Source: Phytohabitans houttuyneae (lineage in GTDB: Bacteria > Actinomycetota > Actinomycetes > Mycobacteriales > Micromonosporaceae). From it: a DNA stretch of 64,000 nt. Numbering within the stretch: position 1 is the stretch's first letter; every line of letters starts with the position of its first letter. Position numbers and translations under genes: made by a program. The DNA lies in assembly GCF_011764425.1 (NCBI RefSeq), contig NZ_BLPF01000003.1, forward strand, positions 806,001-870,000, in the 5' to 3' direction. Below the pieces are notes generated by a model. It saw only the letters and a list, made by a program, of their open reading frames with translations, ran no database searches and was not told the DNA's origin. Positions 32,522 to 40,566 of the stretch are shown in pieces.

Positions 32522-32705
32522 GCCGCGCCGGGTGGTCGTCGAGGCCGGAGGACCGGTGCTCGTCGAGGGCCCCGTCGAGGTGCTGCTGCCCGACGGCACG
32601 ACGGTGCGCTCGGACCGGTTCATGGTCGCGGTCTGCGCCTGCCGGCGCAGCAAGCGGTACCCGTTCTGCGACACCAGCCACCGCCGCAAGGTCCGCTCAG
32701 AGTAG
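32505..32705 (+). CDS. CDGSH iron-sulphur domain protein
   Basis: 66 residues from GTG 32505. The cluster-binding loop reads CACRRSKRYPFCDTSH, with three Cys and one His as in the C-x-C...P-x-C-D-x-x-H motif of [2Fe-2S] mitoNEET-like proteins; the usual CDGSH is CDTSH here. Translation overlaps the methyltransferase end. The last nine bases overlap the convergent iron redox enzyme gene. Likely an electron carrier or iron-sulphur donor for the neighbouring enzymes. Confidence 0.85.
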   Translation: MPTADEPRRVVVEAGGPVLVEGPVEVLLPDGTTVRSDRFMVAVCACRRSKRYPFCDTSHRRKVRSE

Positions 32706-33671
32706 CGCCGAGCGTCCTGCGCGCCAGCTGTCCAGCAGGTGGGCGCCGAGGCGCTCCTCCAGCAGGTCGGTGGCCTGGATGCCGAATACCACGTCGGCGG
32801 CCAGGTCCGGCTCCCGGTCGAGCAGGTCGGCGACGACCTCGTGCCGCATGACCTGCTCGTGCACCGCGTCCGCCTCGATGTGCTCGGTGTAGAACAGCCG
32901 GCAGGCGGGGTCGGCGCCGAGCCGGGCCAGCGCCTCGTCCATCCGCTGCGCGCTCGGCGCGGTCGTGATCTCGGCGGCGGCGAAGTGGCCGACCAGCGCG
33001 CCGCGCCACCGCCGGTGCAGCCCGAACAGCGACATCATGTTGACCGTGGCCAGGACACAGGCCGGGGCCTGCTCCAGGTAGTGCAGGTAGTCGGGGGAGA
33101 GGCCGGCCGCCGCGAGCAGGTCGGCGAACAGGCGCGAGTGCATCCGCTCGGCCCGGCCGCCGCCGAACTCGTCGTACTCGACCGCGACAAGCGCCGCCTT
33201 GGCCCGGCCTTGCAGCCGCGGGATCACCCAGGCGTGCGGGTCGGCCTCCTTGAGGTGGTATATCGACCGCAGTGCGAAGTACTCCTGCATCTGCGGCCAC
33301 TCGCCCTCGTCGCGCAGGTAGTGGCTGACACCGGTGCCGGGTACCGGCTCGACCAGCAGCGCGTCCAGCGCCTCGGTGACGTCGGAACCGCCCTTGACCT
33401 GCCCGGCCAGTTCGGCGAGAAAGACCGCCTCCAGCTCGGCGCGCAGGCGCAGCAGGTCCGGGTCCCACTCCCACTCCGGGTCGACGCCGGCGAAGCCGCG
33501 GTAGTGCAGCTCGTAGCACAGGTGCAGGGCCAGCTGGACGTCCTCGCCCAGCGGGTCGGCGCCGCCGAGGGTGGCCGGTGGCGCGCTGCCGCCCTGCAGG
33601 CATGCCACCACCGCCGCGGAGAGCGGTCCACGGCTGGCGGGCAGGGGTGGCGAGGTCGGCGACATGGTCAT
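32697..33671 (-). CDS. Iron-containing redox enzyme, haem-oxygenase-like fold
   Basis: 324 residues, all helical. LALHLCYELHYRGFAGVDPE and WEWDPDLLRLRAELEAVFLA are signature stretches of the haem-oxygenase-like di-iron oxidase family (Pfam Haem_oxygenas_2), with candidate ligands in YHLKEADPHAW, VEYDEFGGG and YTEHIEADAVHE. Related enzymes perform N-oxygenation or C-C cleavage in natural-product pathways. It converges with the CDGSH gene and lies 22 bases after the GCS2-type ligase on the same strand, so the two are co-transcribed. Confidence 0.85.
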   Translation of the reverse strand: MTMSPTSPPLPASRGPLSAAVVACLQGGSAPPATLGGADPLGEDVQLALHLCYELHYRGFAGVDPEWEWDPDLLRLRAELEAVFLAELAGQVKGGSDVTEALDALLVEPVPGTGVSHYLRDEGEWPQMQEYFALRSIYHLKEADPHAWVIPRLQGRAKAALVAVEYDEFGGGRAERMHSRLFADLLAAAGLSPDYLHYLEQAPACVLATVNMMSLFGLHRRWRGALVGHFAAAEITTAPSAQRMDEALARLGADPACRLFYTEHIEADAVHEQVMRHEVVADLLDREPDLAADVVFGIQATDLLEERLGAHLLDSWRAGRSALL

Positions 33672-33693
33672 CTGTTACCCGGTGACGCTGCGT

Positions 33694-34794
33694 TCATGCG
33701 GGGAGGGTGACGGCGGCGGCAGCCCCGGCCGGCCCGGCGCTCGCGGCCGCGCGGCGCTGGCGGTCGGCGCCGGTGCCACCGGACCGCAGCCGGTCCAGCA
33801 GCCCGCTGACCTCCGCCAGGTCGCCGGTGCTGGCCAGGGCCTCCCGGACGTGGTCGAGCAGCGCCGCCACCAGCGCGGTGGCCGGCATCGACCGGGACAG
33901 GCCCACATGCACGCCGGGCCCGGACAGCCCGTAGCGCGCCGCGCTCCACACGGCCGCGGCGGCAACCTGTGACGGTACCGGCGGCGCCTCCCGCCCCCGC
34001 TCCAGGTCCGCCAGCGCGGTGCGCACCAGCGCCCGTCCGAGCAGCGCCTGCAGCACCGCCTCGTCCACTGTGGAGGCGACGTCGGCGACCCTGAGCTCCA
34101 CCGTGGGCAGGCGCGGCGAAGGGCGGGCGAACCAGAACGTCTGCGCCGCGTCGGCCAGCACGCCGCACTCGACCAGCCGGTCCACCTCCGCGCGGAAGGC
34201 GGCGTGGCCACGGTGGTACGGCGCCAGCCCGGAACCTGGGAAACGGGACTGTTGCACGATTCGCCAGCTGCCGTACCCGGTGTCCCGCTCGCGGAAGAAC
34301 GGGGAGTTGACCGACAGCGCCAGCAGCGTGGGCAGCCACGGGCCGAGGTGGTTGACGACGGCGACGGCGGTGTCCCGGTCGGTGACGCCCACGTGCACGT
34401 GGCAGCCGCACGCCTCGTAGTCCCGGGTCACCTCGCCGTACCGCTCGTCGATGGCCGCGAAGCGCGGCAGGCTCGACGGCACCGCACCGCCCGAGCCGCG
34501 TACCGGCGAGCCGCTGGCCACCACGACGGCGCCGTGGTCGCGGGCCGCGGCGGCCACCGCCCGGCGCGCCGCGCTCAGGTGGGCGCGCAGGTCGGCCGCG
34601 TCCGTGCAGATGCCGGTGGCCGCCTCGACCTGGCTGTCGCGCAGCTCCCGTTGGATCGTCACGCCGGCCGGCAGCCCCACGGCCGCGGCGGGGACGACCT
34701 TCTCCGCGAGGGGAACCGTCGCGCCCGAAGCCGGGTCGGCGAGCAGGAACTCCTCCTCGACGCCCATCGTGTGGCCATCCATCGGCCGCGTCAT
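33694..34794 (-). CDS. Glutamate-cysteine-ligase-like carboxylate-amine ligase (GCS2/YbdK)
   Basis: 366 residues from ATG 34794 (GGGGGT directly before). Start MDGHTMGVEEEFLLADPASG carries the EEEF motif, and DYEACGCHVHVGVTDRDTAV and PRLPTVELRVADVASTVDEA are the ATP/substrate sites of the GCS2 family, which joins glutamate to an amine or to cysteine. In mycothiol-using bacteria members are often weak ligases or make ergothioneine precursors. Same strand as the iron redox enzyme and probably one transcript with it. Confidence 0.88.
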   Translation of the reverse strand: MTRPMDGHTMGVEEEFLLADPASGATVPLAEKVVPAAAVGLPAGVTIQRELRDSQVEAATGICTDAADLRAHLSAARRAVAAAARDHGAVVVASGSPVRGSGGAVPSSLPRFAAIDERYGEVTRDYEACGCHVHVGVTDRDTAVAVVNHLGPWLPTLLALSVNSPFFRERDTGYGSWRIVQQSRFPGSGLAPYHRGHAAFRAEVDRLVECGVLADAAQTFWFARPSPRLPTVELRVADVASTVDEAVLQALLGRALVRTALADLERGREAPPVPSQVAAAAVWSAARYGLSGPGVHVGLSRSMPATALVAALLDHVREALASTGDLAEVSGLLDRLRSGGTGADRQRRAAASAGPAGAAAAVTLPA

Positions 34795-34863
34795 ACCCCC
34801 GCCGCCCGGGCGTGAATCCTTCCCAGGCCGGCTGTCACATCCGGCCGGGCTGCCTCGTCCTTG

Positions 34864-35017
34864 CCGTGTACGCTCTCCGCCGCAGGCTTGGTCCTCTACC
34901 TCGTGGGCGCGCTCGTCGCGCACCTGCGGGTGGGCTCGCGCAAGCTCGTGGGGGTGGGCGATCCTCTTCGTCACCGTCGTGGCCAACCTGGTCGTCAACC
35001 TGGCCTACCACTGGTGA
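34864..35017 (+). pseudogene. C-terminal remnant of a DoxX-like membrane protein
   Basis: The frame reads CTLSAAGLVLYLVGALVAHL, then RVGSRKLVG, and continues one base later in another frame as WAILFVTVVANLVVNLAYHW before a stop. The style is that of the last two membrane helices of DoxX-family proteins. There is no start, and the break falls in a GTGGGGGTGGG run. Confidence 0.45.
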
Positions 35018-35021
35018 GCGG

Positions 35022-35623
35022 TCAGCGCGCCGACCGGCTCCGCCGCGCGGCGACGTAGCGGCGGATCTTCTCGCTGGTGCCGCAGTCCTCCATGCTGCAC
35101 CAGCGGCGGCTGCGGTTCTTGCTTTCGTCAACGAAGAGGAAGGAGCACCCTCCGCAGCCCTTGATCCGGTCGAGCGGGCCGGCGGTGAGCAGGCCGACCG
35201 CGGCGTGCACCACCGGCCGCAGCGGCCGGTCGAGGGTGTGGTCGTCGCGCCAGGACCAGGTGAACGGGCTCCCGCGCTCGAGCCGGGCGTGACCGAGCGC
35301 GTCGGACTCGCCGTCGCGCAGCCGGGCCAGCGCAGCCGGGCGCGGCTCGCCGCCGCCCGCCAGGGACCGGAAGATCTCGTCGAGGTCGTCGCGGATGTCC
35401 CGGGCCCGGGTGAAGGCGGTCCGCGCGCCGTCCGGGTCGTCGCGCGAGCGCCGCCGCAGCCGGGCCGCCTCCGGCTCGGTGAGTGCACCCGCGTACACAC
35501 CCCAGGCGACCAGCTCGGCGTAGCCGGTCAGCACGTCGCCGTCCGGGGGCCGGCGGGCGGGCCGGTGCGGGTGTTGACGAAGTCCACGGCCAGGTTGCCG
35601 CCGACCAGGCGCACTGTTTCCAT
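35022..35623 (-). pseudogene. ABATE/CGNR zinc-finger regulator with a one-base shift
   Basis: The start METVRLVGGNLAVDFVNTRT (ATG 35623) and the rest (DVLTGYAELVAWGVYAG to the C-terminus) are in neighbouring frames that meet at a five-C run near 35548. Everything else is intact: the ABATE domain and the C-terminal zinc finger (GGCSFLFVDESKNRSRRWCS, MEDCGTSEKIRRYVA). CGNR proteins are DNA-binding stress regulators. It is divergent from an MFS exporter that it probably controls. A single base-call error in the C-run would make the gene functional. Confidence 0.8.
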
Positions 35624-35669
35624 CAAAAGCGACTTTACCAGTAGCCCGATGTCGTACCCGACCGATAGT

Positions 35670-35703
35670 CTGTTTCCGTCATAGCTTCTTTTGGTGGAAA
35701 CAG
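35670..35703. promoter_or_regulatory. Inverted repeat between the CGNR and MFS genes
   Basis: CTGTTTCC and GGAAACAG, exact inverted copies 18 bases apart, in an unusually AT-rich intergenic region. The spacing fits a dimeric regulator, plausibly the CGNR protein itself, bound ahead of the MFS start at 35720. Confidence 0.5.
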
Positions 35704-35719
35704 CCTCGGGAGGTACCGG

Positions 35720-36934
35720 ATGACGCACGCTCGGGCGGTGGGAGCGCTGGCCGGACTGGCCGGCGGCACGTTCCTCTACGCCACCGCGGAGGCACTGCCG
35801 ATCGGCCTGCTGCTGCCGATGGCCGCGGACCTGGGGGTCGCGCCGTCGCGGGTCGGCATGCTGGTGACGGCGTACGGCGCGGTGGTCGTCGTCGCCTCCA
35901 TCCCGCTGACCGCGCTGGCCCGGCGGGTCCCGCGCCGGCGGCTGCTGTCAGCACTGCTGGCCGGCTTCGTGGCCAGCACCGCGATCACCGTGTTCGCCGA
36001 CACGTTCGCGCTGGTGGTCGCGGCCCGGATGGCGACGGCGGCGACCCACGCGCTGTTCTGGGCGGTGGTGGTGCCGGCCGCGGCCGAGCTGTTCCGGCCC
36101 GGCCTGCGCGGGCGGGTGGTCGCGATCGTGTTCGCCGGCGGCAACGTCGCCCTCGTGCTTGGCGTGCCCGCCGGCACCTGGCTGGGGGAGCACGCAGGCT
36201 GGCGGGTGTCCTTCCTGGCGGTGGCCGCGCTCGGCGCGGCCGTGCTCGTCACCGTGGCCGCGCTGCTGCCCTCGACCCCGCCGGACGCCGGGCACGCGGC
36301 CCGGGGCGAGACGCCGGACGCCCGCCGCTTCTGGCTGCTGGTCGCCGTGGCGATCCTGACGACCGCCGGCGCCATCGCGGCGTACACCTATGTGGCCCTC
36401 TTCGTGACCGAGGTCGGCGGCTTCGCGGCCGCCACGGTCGGCGCCATCCTGCTGGTCCGCGGCCTGGCCAGCGTGGTCGGGATCCTCGCGGTCGGCGCGG
36501 TCGTGGACCGCAGCCCGTGGCGCGCCCTCGTCGCGACCGTCGCGCTGCAGGCGGCGGCGCTGGTGGGGCTGTTCGCCTCCGGTCACCGCCCGGTCGTGGC
36601 CGTGACGCTGCTGGCGCTGGCCGGGCTGGCGTTCGCCGGGTTCACCGCGGCGCTCGGCGGACTCGCGCTGCAGGTCGCGCCCGGGCGCTCCGACCTCGCC
36701 GGCGCCACGCTCTCCGCCGCCGTCAACGTGGGCATCGCCGGTGGGGCGTTGCTCGGCGGCCTCGTGCTGCCCGAGCACGGTGTGCGCGCCAGTGTGCTGG
36801 TCGGCGCGCTGCTCGGCGTCGCCGCACTGGGGCTCGCGCTCGCCGAGCGGCGCCTTCCGCCCGCCACCGCCGGCGAGCCGGCACGGTCCACTGTGGACGA
36901 GCTGGTTACTGCAGGCCGGCCCGGACGGACGTGA
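35720..36934 (+). CDS. MFS drug/sugar efflux transporter
   Basis: 404 residues with twelve membrane segments; GGGAGG lies seven bases before ATG. The start GLAGGTFLYATAEALPIGLL and the loop between helices 2 and 3 (ARRVPRRRL) are typical of the DHA1 efflux group that includes chloramphenicol and arabinose exporters. Divergent from the CGNR regulator, with a shared inverted repeat. The last 29 bases overlap the end of the convergent CoA-binding gene. Confidence 0.9.
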   Translation: MTHARAVGALAGLAGGTFLYATAEALPIGLLLPMAADLGVAPSRVGMLVTAYGAVVVVASIPLTALARRVPRRRLLSALLAGFVASTAITVFADTFALVVAARMATAATHALFWAVVVPAAAELFRPGLRGRVVAIVFAGGNVALVLGVPAGTWLGEHAGWRVSFLAVAALGAAVLVTVAALLPSTPPDAGHAARGETPDARRFWLLVAVAILTTAGAIAAYTYVALFVTEVGGFAAATVGAILLVRGLASVVGILAVGAVVDRSPWRALVATVALQAAALVGLFASGHRPVVAVTLLALAGLAFAGFTAALGGLALQVAPGRSDLAGATLSAAVNVGIAGGALLGGLVLPEHGVRASVLVGALLGVAALGLALAERRLPPATAGEPARSTVDELVTAGRPGRT

Positions 36935-37385
36935 TGCGCTGGGTGTTGAAGCCGAGCCAGTGCATCCGGCCGGCGTAGCGGGCGTGCTCGACCTTGAGGC
37001 AGCGGTCCACGACCACGGTCAGCCCACCCTCGTCGGCGATCCGCGTGCCGTCGGAGTTGATCACGCCGTACTGGCACCAGAGGGCCTTGGCGCCGATCGC
37101 CACGGCGTCCCGCGCGATGCCCGGCAGCGCGTCGGGCGCGCGGAAGACGTTGACGACGTCGACCGGCACAGGCACGTCACGCAGGCTCGGGTAGCAGGTC
37201 TCGCCGAGGATCTCGGTCTCGCGCGGGTTGACCGGGACCACCCGGTAGCCGTGCCGCTTGAGGTAGTAGCCGACGAAGTAGCTGGCGCGCAACGGGTTGC
37301 TCGACAGGCCGACGACCGCGATCGTGCCCGCCGTGCGCAGCACCCGCTGGATCGCCAGGGTGTCCTGGTAGGGCTGAAGGTCCAT
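36906..37385 (-). CDS. CoA-binding (YccU-like) protein
   Basis: 159 residues. A Rossmann fold of the CoA-binding family: IAVVGLSSNPLRASYFVGYY at residue 22, VVPVNPRETEILGETCYPSL, and ALWCQYGVINSDG. Family members bind CoA or acyl-CoA; the exact role is unknown. Its ATG shares one base with the metY stop (TGATG), so it is translationally coupled to the methionine genes and likely serves them or uses the same control. Confidence 0.9.
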   Translation of the reverse strand: MDLQPYQDTLAIQRVLRTAGTIAVVGLSSNPLRASYFVGYYLKRHGYRVVPVNPRETEILGETCYPSLRDVPVPVDVVNVFRAPDALPGIARDAVAIGAKALWCQYGVINSDGTRIADEGGLTVVVDRCLKVEHARYAGRMHWLGFNTQRITSVRAGLQ

Positions 37386-38707
37386 CACGCGGTCGCCATC
37401 TCTTCCTCCGCCTTCGCGGCGGCGACGTGGGCGAAGCCCTGCTCCAGGTCCCAGATCAGGTCGGCGACCGACTCGGTGCCGACCGACAGCCGCACCGTGC
37501 CGGGCGCCACGCCCGCCGCCCGCAGCTCCTCGTCGCTGAGCTGGCGGTGCGTGGTGCTGGCCGGGTGGATGACCAGGCTCTTGGCGTCGCCGACGTTGGC
37601 CAGGTGGGACCAGAGCGTCAGCCCGCGGATGAGGTCCTGCCCGCCGGCCCGGCCGCCCGCGCAGTCGAAGGAGAAGACCGCGCCGGCACCGCGCGGCAGG
37701 TACTTTTCCACCAGCGGCCGGTACCGGCTGCCCGGCAGGCCCGGATAGGTCACATTGGACGCCAGCGCGTGCCCGTCGAGAAACTCGGCGATCGCCTTGG
37801 CGTTTTCCACGTGCCGCTCCATCCGCAGCGACAGCGTCTCCAGCCCTTGCAGGAAAAGGAACGCGTTGAACGGCGACATCGCCGCCCCGAGGTCCCGCAG
37901 CGTCTCCGCGCGCAGCTTCATCAAGAAGCCGTAGGTGCCGAACGTCTCGTGGAAGCGCAGCCCGTGGTACGCCGGCGACGGGTCGGCCACGACCGGGAAG
38001 CGCCCGTTGGACCAGTCGAACACGCCGGACTCCACGACCACGCCGCCGATGCTCGTGCCGTGCCCGCCGATGAACTTGGTCGCCGAGTGGATCACGATGT
38101 CGGCGCCCCACTCGATCGGGCGGCACAGGTACGGGGTGGCGAAGGTGTTGTCGACGATCAGCGGAATGCCGTGCTCGTGCGCGATCGCCGCCACCGTCTC
38201 GATGTCCAGCACGTTGCCGGCCGGGTTGCCGATCGTCTCGCCGAAGAACGCCTTGGTGTTGTCGCGCACCGCCGCCCGCCACGCGTCCGGGTCGTCGGGG
38301 TCCACCCAGGTCAGCTCGACGTTCATCTTGCGCAGCAGGTGCTTGAGCTGGTTGACGGTGCCGCCGTAGAGCGCCGCGGAGGAGACCACGTGGTCGCCCG
38401 GCTGCAGCATGGTGAACAGCGTGGCCGCCTGCGCCGCGATGCCGCTGGCGAACGCGACCGCGCCGCTGCCGCCTTCGAGGTTGGCCACCCGCTCCTCGAA
38501 CACCGCGACCGTCGGATTCATGATCCGCGAGTACGTGTTGCCGTACTCCTGCAGGTTGAAGTACGCCGCGGCCGACTCCGGGTCCTCGAAGACGTAGCTG
38601 GTCGTCTGGAAGATCGGCACCGCGCGGGCGCCGGTGTTCGGGTCGGGCCGCTGCCCGGCGTGCAGCTGCCGGGTCTCGAACCCGAAATCATGTGGTTGCT
38701 CGGTCAC
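37385..38707 (-). CDS. metY: O-acetylhomoserine sulfhydrylase
   Basis: 440 residues, typical length. The pyridoxal-phosphate lysine is in SATKFIGGHG, with the conserved GNTYSRIMNPTVAVFEERVA and QLHAGQRPDPNTGARAVPIF at the N-terminus. It makes homocysteine from O-acetylhomoserine and sulphide. The start overlaps the metX stop by ATGA, so substrate formation and use are coupled. Confidence 0.95.
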   Translation of the reverse strand: MTEQPHDFGFETRQLHAGQRPDPNTGARAVPIFQTTSYVFEDPESAAAYFNLQEYGNTYSRIMNPTVAVFEERVANLEGGSGAVAFASGIAAQAATLFTMLQPGDHVVSSAALYGGTVNQLKHLLRKMNVELTWVDPDDPDAWRAAVRDNTKAFFGETIGNPAGNVLDIETVAAIAHEHGIPLIVDNTFATPYLCRPIEWGADIVIHSATKFIGGHGTSIGGVVVESGVFDWSNGRFPVVADPSPAYHGLRFHETFGTYGFLMKLRAETLRDLGAAMSPFNAFLFLQGLETLSLRMERHVENAKAIAEFLDGHALASNVTYPGLPGSRYRPLVEKYLPRGAGAVFSFDCAGGRAGGQDLIRGLTLWSHLANVGDAKSLVIHPASTTHRQLSDEELRAAGVAPGTVRLSVGTESVADLIWDLEQGFAHVAAAKAEEEMATA

Positions 38708-39921
38708 GAGGACCTCTCCTTGGCCAGGAACTGTCGGATGATGGGCGTCTGACGCGCCTCTTCCAAGAGGAAGCAGTCATGGCCGTACGGCGCTTCGATC
38801 ACGTGACACTCGACCGGCTTGCCGAGCGATCGCAGCGCCTCCTCGATCTCGCGGGACGCGGCCGGCGGGTACAGCCAGTCGGAGCTGAACGCGATCAGCA
38901 GCGTGCGCGCCGAAACGCCGTCCAGCGCGCCGGCGAGTGACCCGCCGCCGTACTGCCGGGCCAGGTCGAAGTAGGTCAGCGCGCGCGAGGTGAACAGGTA
39001 CGTGTTCGCGTCGAAGCGCCGCACGAAACTGTCGGCTTGATGACGCAGGTAGCTCTCGATCTCGAACTCGGGCTCTGTGATCGTGTACCGGAGATCCTCG
39101 GCGAACTGCAGCCGCCGGCCGAACCGCTCGATCAGCGCCGGCGCGGACAGGTAGGTGATATGCCCGACCATGCGTGCCACACCCATGCCGGCGCTCGGCG
39201 CGACGCCGGTGCCGTAGTAGTCGCCGCCCTGCCAGGCGGGGTCGCGCATGATGGCGTCCCGGGCGATCGAGTTCCACGCGACGCCCTGCGGGTGCAGGGC
39301 GTGGGTGCTGGCGATCACCACGAGGGCGTCGACCTGGTCGGGGTAGAGCACCGCCCACTCCAGGGCCTGCATGCCGCCCAGCGAACCGCCAGCGACCGCG
39401 GCGAGCCGCTCGATGCCGAGCACGTCGAGGAACGCCCGCTCGGTGCGCACCATGTCGGCGACCGTGATGACGGGGAAGTTCGACCCGTACGGCTGGTTTG
39501 TCGCCGGATCGACCGACGACGGCCCGGTTGTCCCGCTGCACCCGCCGAGCAGGTTCGTGCAGACCACGAAGAAACGGTCGGTGTCGAACGCCTTACCCGG
39601 GCCGATCATCCCGTCCCACCAGCCGAGCCCTTTGCCGGCCGAGCCGTCGCGGTCCTCCGCGCCGAACCCGTCGCGCGTGCTGCCCGCCGGCGAGGTGGAA
39701 AAGCCGGCCGCATGGGCGTCGCCACTGAGCGCGTGGCAGACGAGAATGACGTTGTCCTTGCCGGGGGAGAGGGTGCCGTACGTCTCGTACGCCACGCGGA
39801 CGGGATGCAGCTCCCGCCCGCAGTCCAGCGCCACGGGATCCGGCAGATCGACATACCGTGTCTCGACCGTGCCGACCGACCCCGTGGAGAGCGTTTGGGC
39901 AGGTGGCATGGGAGCGATCAT
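38704..39921 (-). CDS. metX: Homoserine O-acetyltransferase
   Basis: 405 residues from ATG 39921; ATG 39909 is an alternative and neither has a clear ribosome site. Alpha/beta-hydrolase fold with nucleophile Ser in GGSLGGMQALEW, Asp in FSSDWLYPPAAS and His in APYGHDCFLLEE. NLLGGCSGTTGPSS is the MetX-specific loop. It acetylates homoserine with acetyl-CoA, the first committed step to methionine, and leads the metX-metY-CoA-binding operon. It is divergent from osmC across an 84-base region. Confidence 0.95.
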   Translation of the reverse strand: MIAPMPPAQTLSTGSVGTVETRYVDLPDPVALDCGRELHPVRVAYETYGTLSPGKDNVILVCHALSGDAHAAGFSTSPAGSTRDGFGAEDRDGSAGKGLGWWDGMIGPGKAFDTDRFFVVCTNLLGGCSGTTGPSSVDPATNQPYGSNFPVITVADMVRTERAFLDVLGIERLAAVAGGSLGGMQALEWAVLYPDQVDALVVIASTHALHPQGVAWNSIARDAIMRDPAWQGGDYYGTGVAPSAGMGVARMVGHITYLSAPALIERFGRRLQFAEDLRYTITEPEFEIESYLRHQADSFVRRFDANTYLFTSRALTYFDLARQYGGGSLAGALDGVSARTLLIAFSSDWLYPPAASREIEEALRSLGKPVECHVIEAPYGHDCFLLEEARQTPIIRQFLAKERSS

Positions 39922-39959
39922 AGCTAGTACGGGTAGCCGCGACGAGTGTATTGTCGGGC

Positions 39960-39979
39960 TTCCCGATGGGAAATATCGG
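39960..39979. promoter_or_regulatory. Overlapping inverted repeats between metX and osmC
   Basis: TTCCC-GAT-GGGAA (39960-39972) overlaps CCGAT-N7-ATCGG (39963-39979). They stand in the only intergenic space available for both divergent promoters, so a regulator of sulphur or redox state could bind here. Confidence 0.45.
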
Positions 39980-40005
39980 AAGAGTACGAGAGGGGCATCC
40001 ACGAC

Positions 40006-40551
40006 ATGACGACGGTCGACAACGGGGTCAACGTCCAGGCGTTGCTCGAGGCACGCCAGGCGCTCAAGGGCGCGCCCGAGGCCGCCCAGTTCACCTGGCG
40101 CGCGACCTCCACGTGGCGCAAGGGCGTACACAGCACCACGACGATCCAGAACTTCTTCGGCCTCGGCGCCGAGCAGAGCCACAAGAGCGAGGCCGTCTTC
40201 GACGCCGACCACCCCGAGGTGTTCGCGGCGGAGGACAACGGAATCACCCCGATCGAGTACCTTCTGGTCGGCCTGGCCAGCTGCCTCACCGCCGGGGTGG
40301 CGTCGGTCGCGCAGAACCGCGGCATCCAGCTGCGCTCGGTCGAGTCCACCGTGGAGGGCAACCACGACATCCGCGGCATCCTCGGCGACGGCGAGGTGCG
40401 CAACGGGTTCAACGACATCAAGGTGACGTTCAACATCGACGCCGACGCCTCCAAGGAGGAGATCGAGGCGCTGGTGGCCCAGTCTCAGAAGCGCTCGGCC
40501 GTCTTCGACGCGCTGACCAACCCGACGGACGTCACCGTCGAGGTCGCCTGA
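40006..40551 (+). CDS. OsmC-family peroxide/thiol protein
   Basis: 181 residues. The N-terminal half is FTWRATSTWRKGVHSTTTIQ; the two reactive positions of the family are present in part: GITPIEYLLVGLASCLTAGV holds the conserved Cys of the second helix, while the first cysteine region reads EAVFDADHPEVFAAED without Cys. OsmC/Ohr proteins reduce organic peroxides; loss of one cysteine suggests a related but different role. Divergent from metX. Confidence 0.85.
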   Translation: MTTVDNGVNVQALLEARQALKGAPEAAQFTWRATSTWRKGVHSTTTIQNFFGLGAEQSHKSEAVFDADHPEVFAAEDNGITPIEYLLVGLASCLTAGVASVAQNRGIQLRSVESTVEGNHDIRGILGDGEVRNGFNDIKVTFNIDADASKEEIEALVAQSQKRSAVFDALTNPTDVTVEVA

Positions 40552-40566
40552 TCGGAGGGTTGAGCC

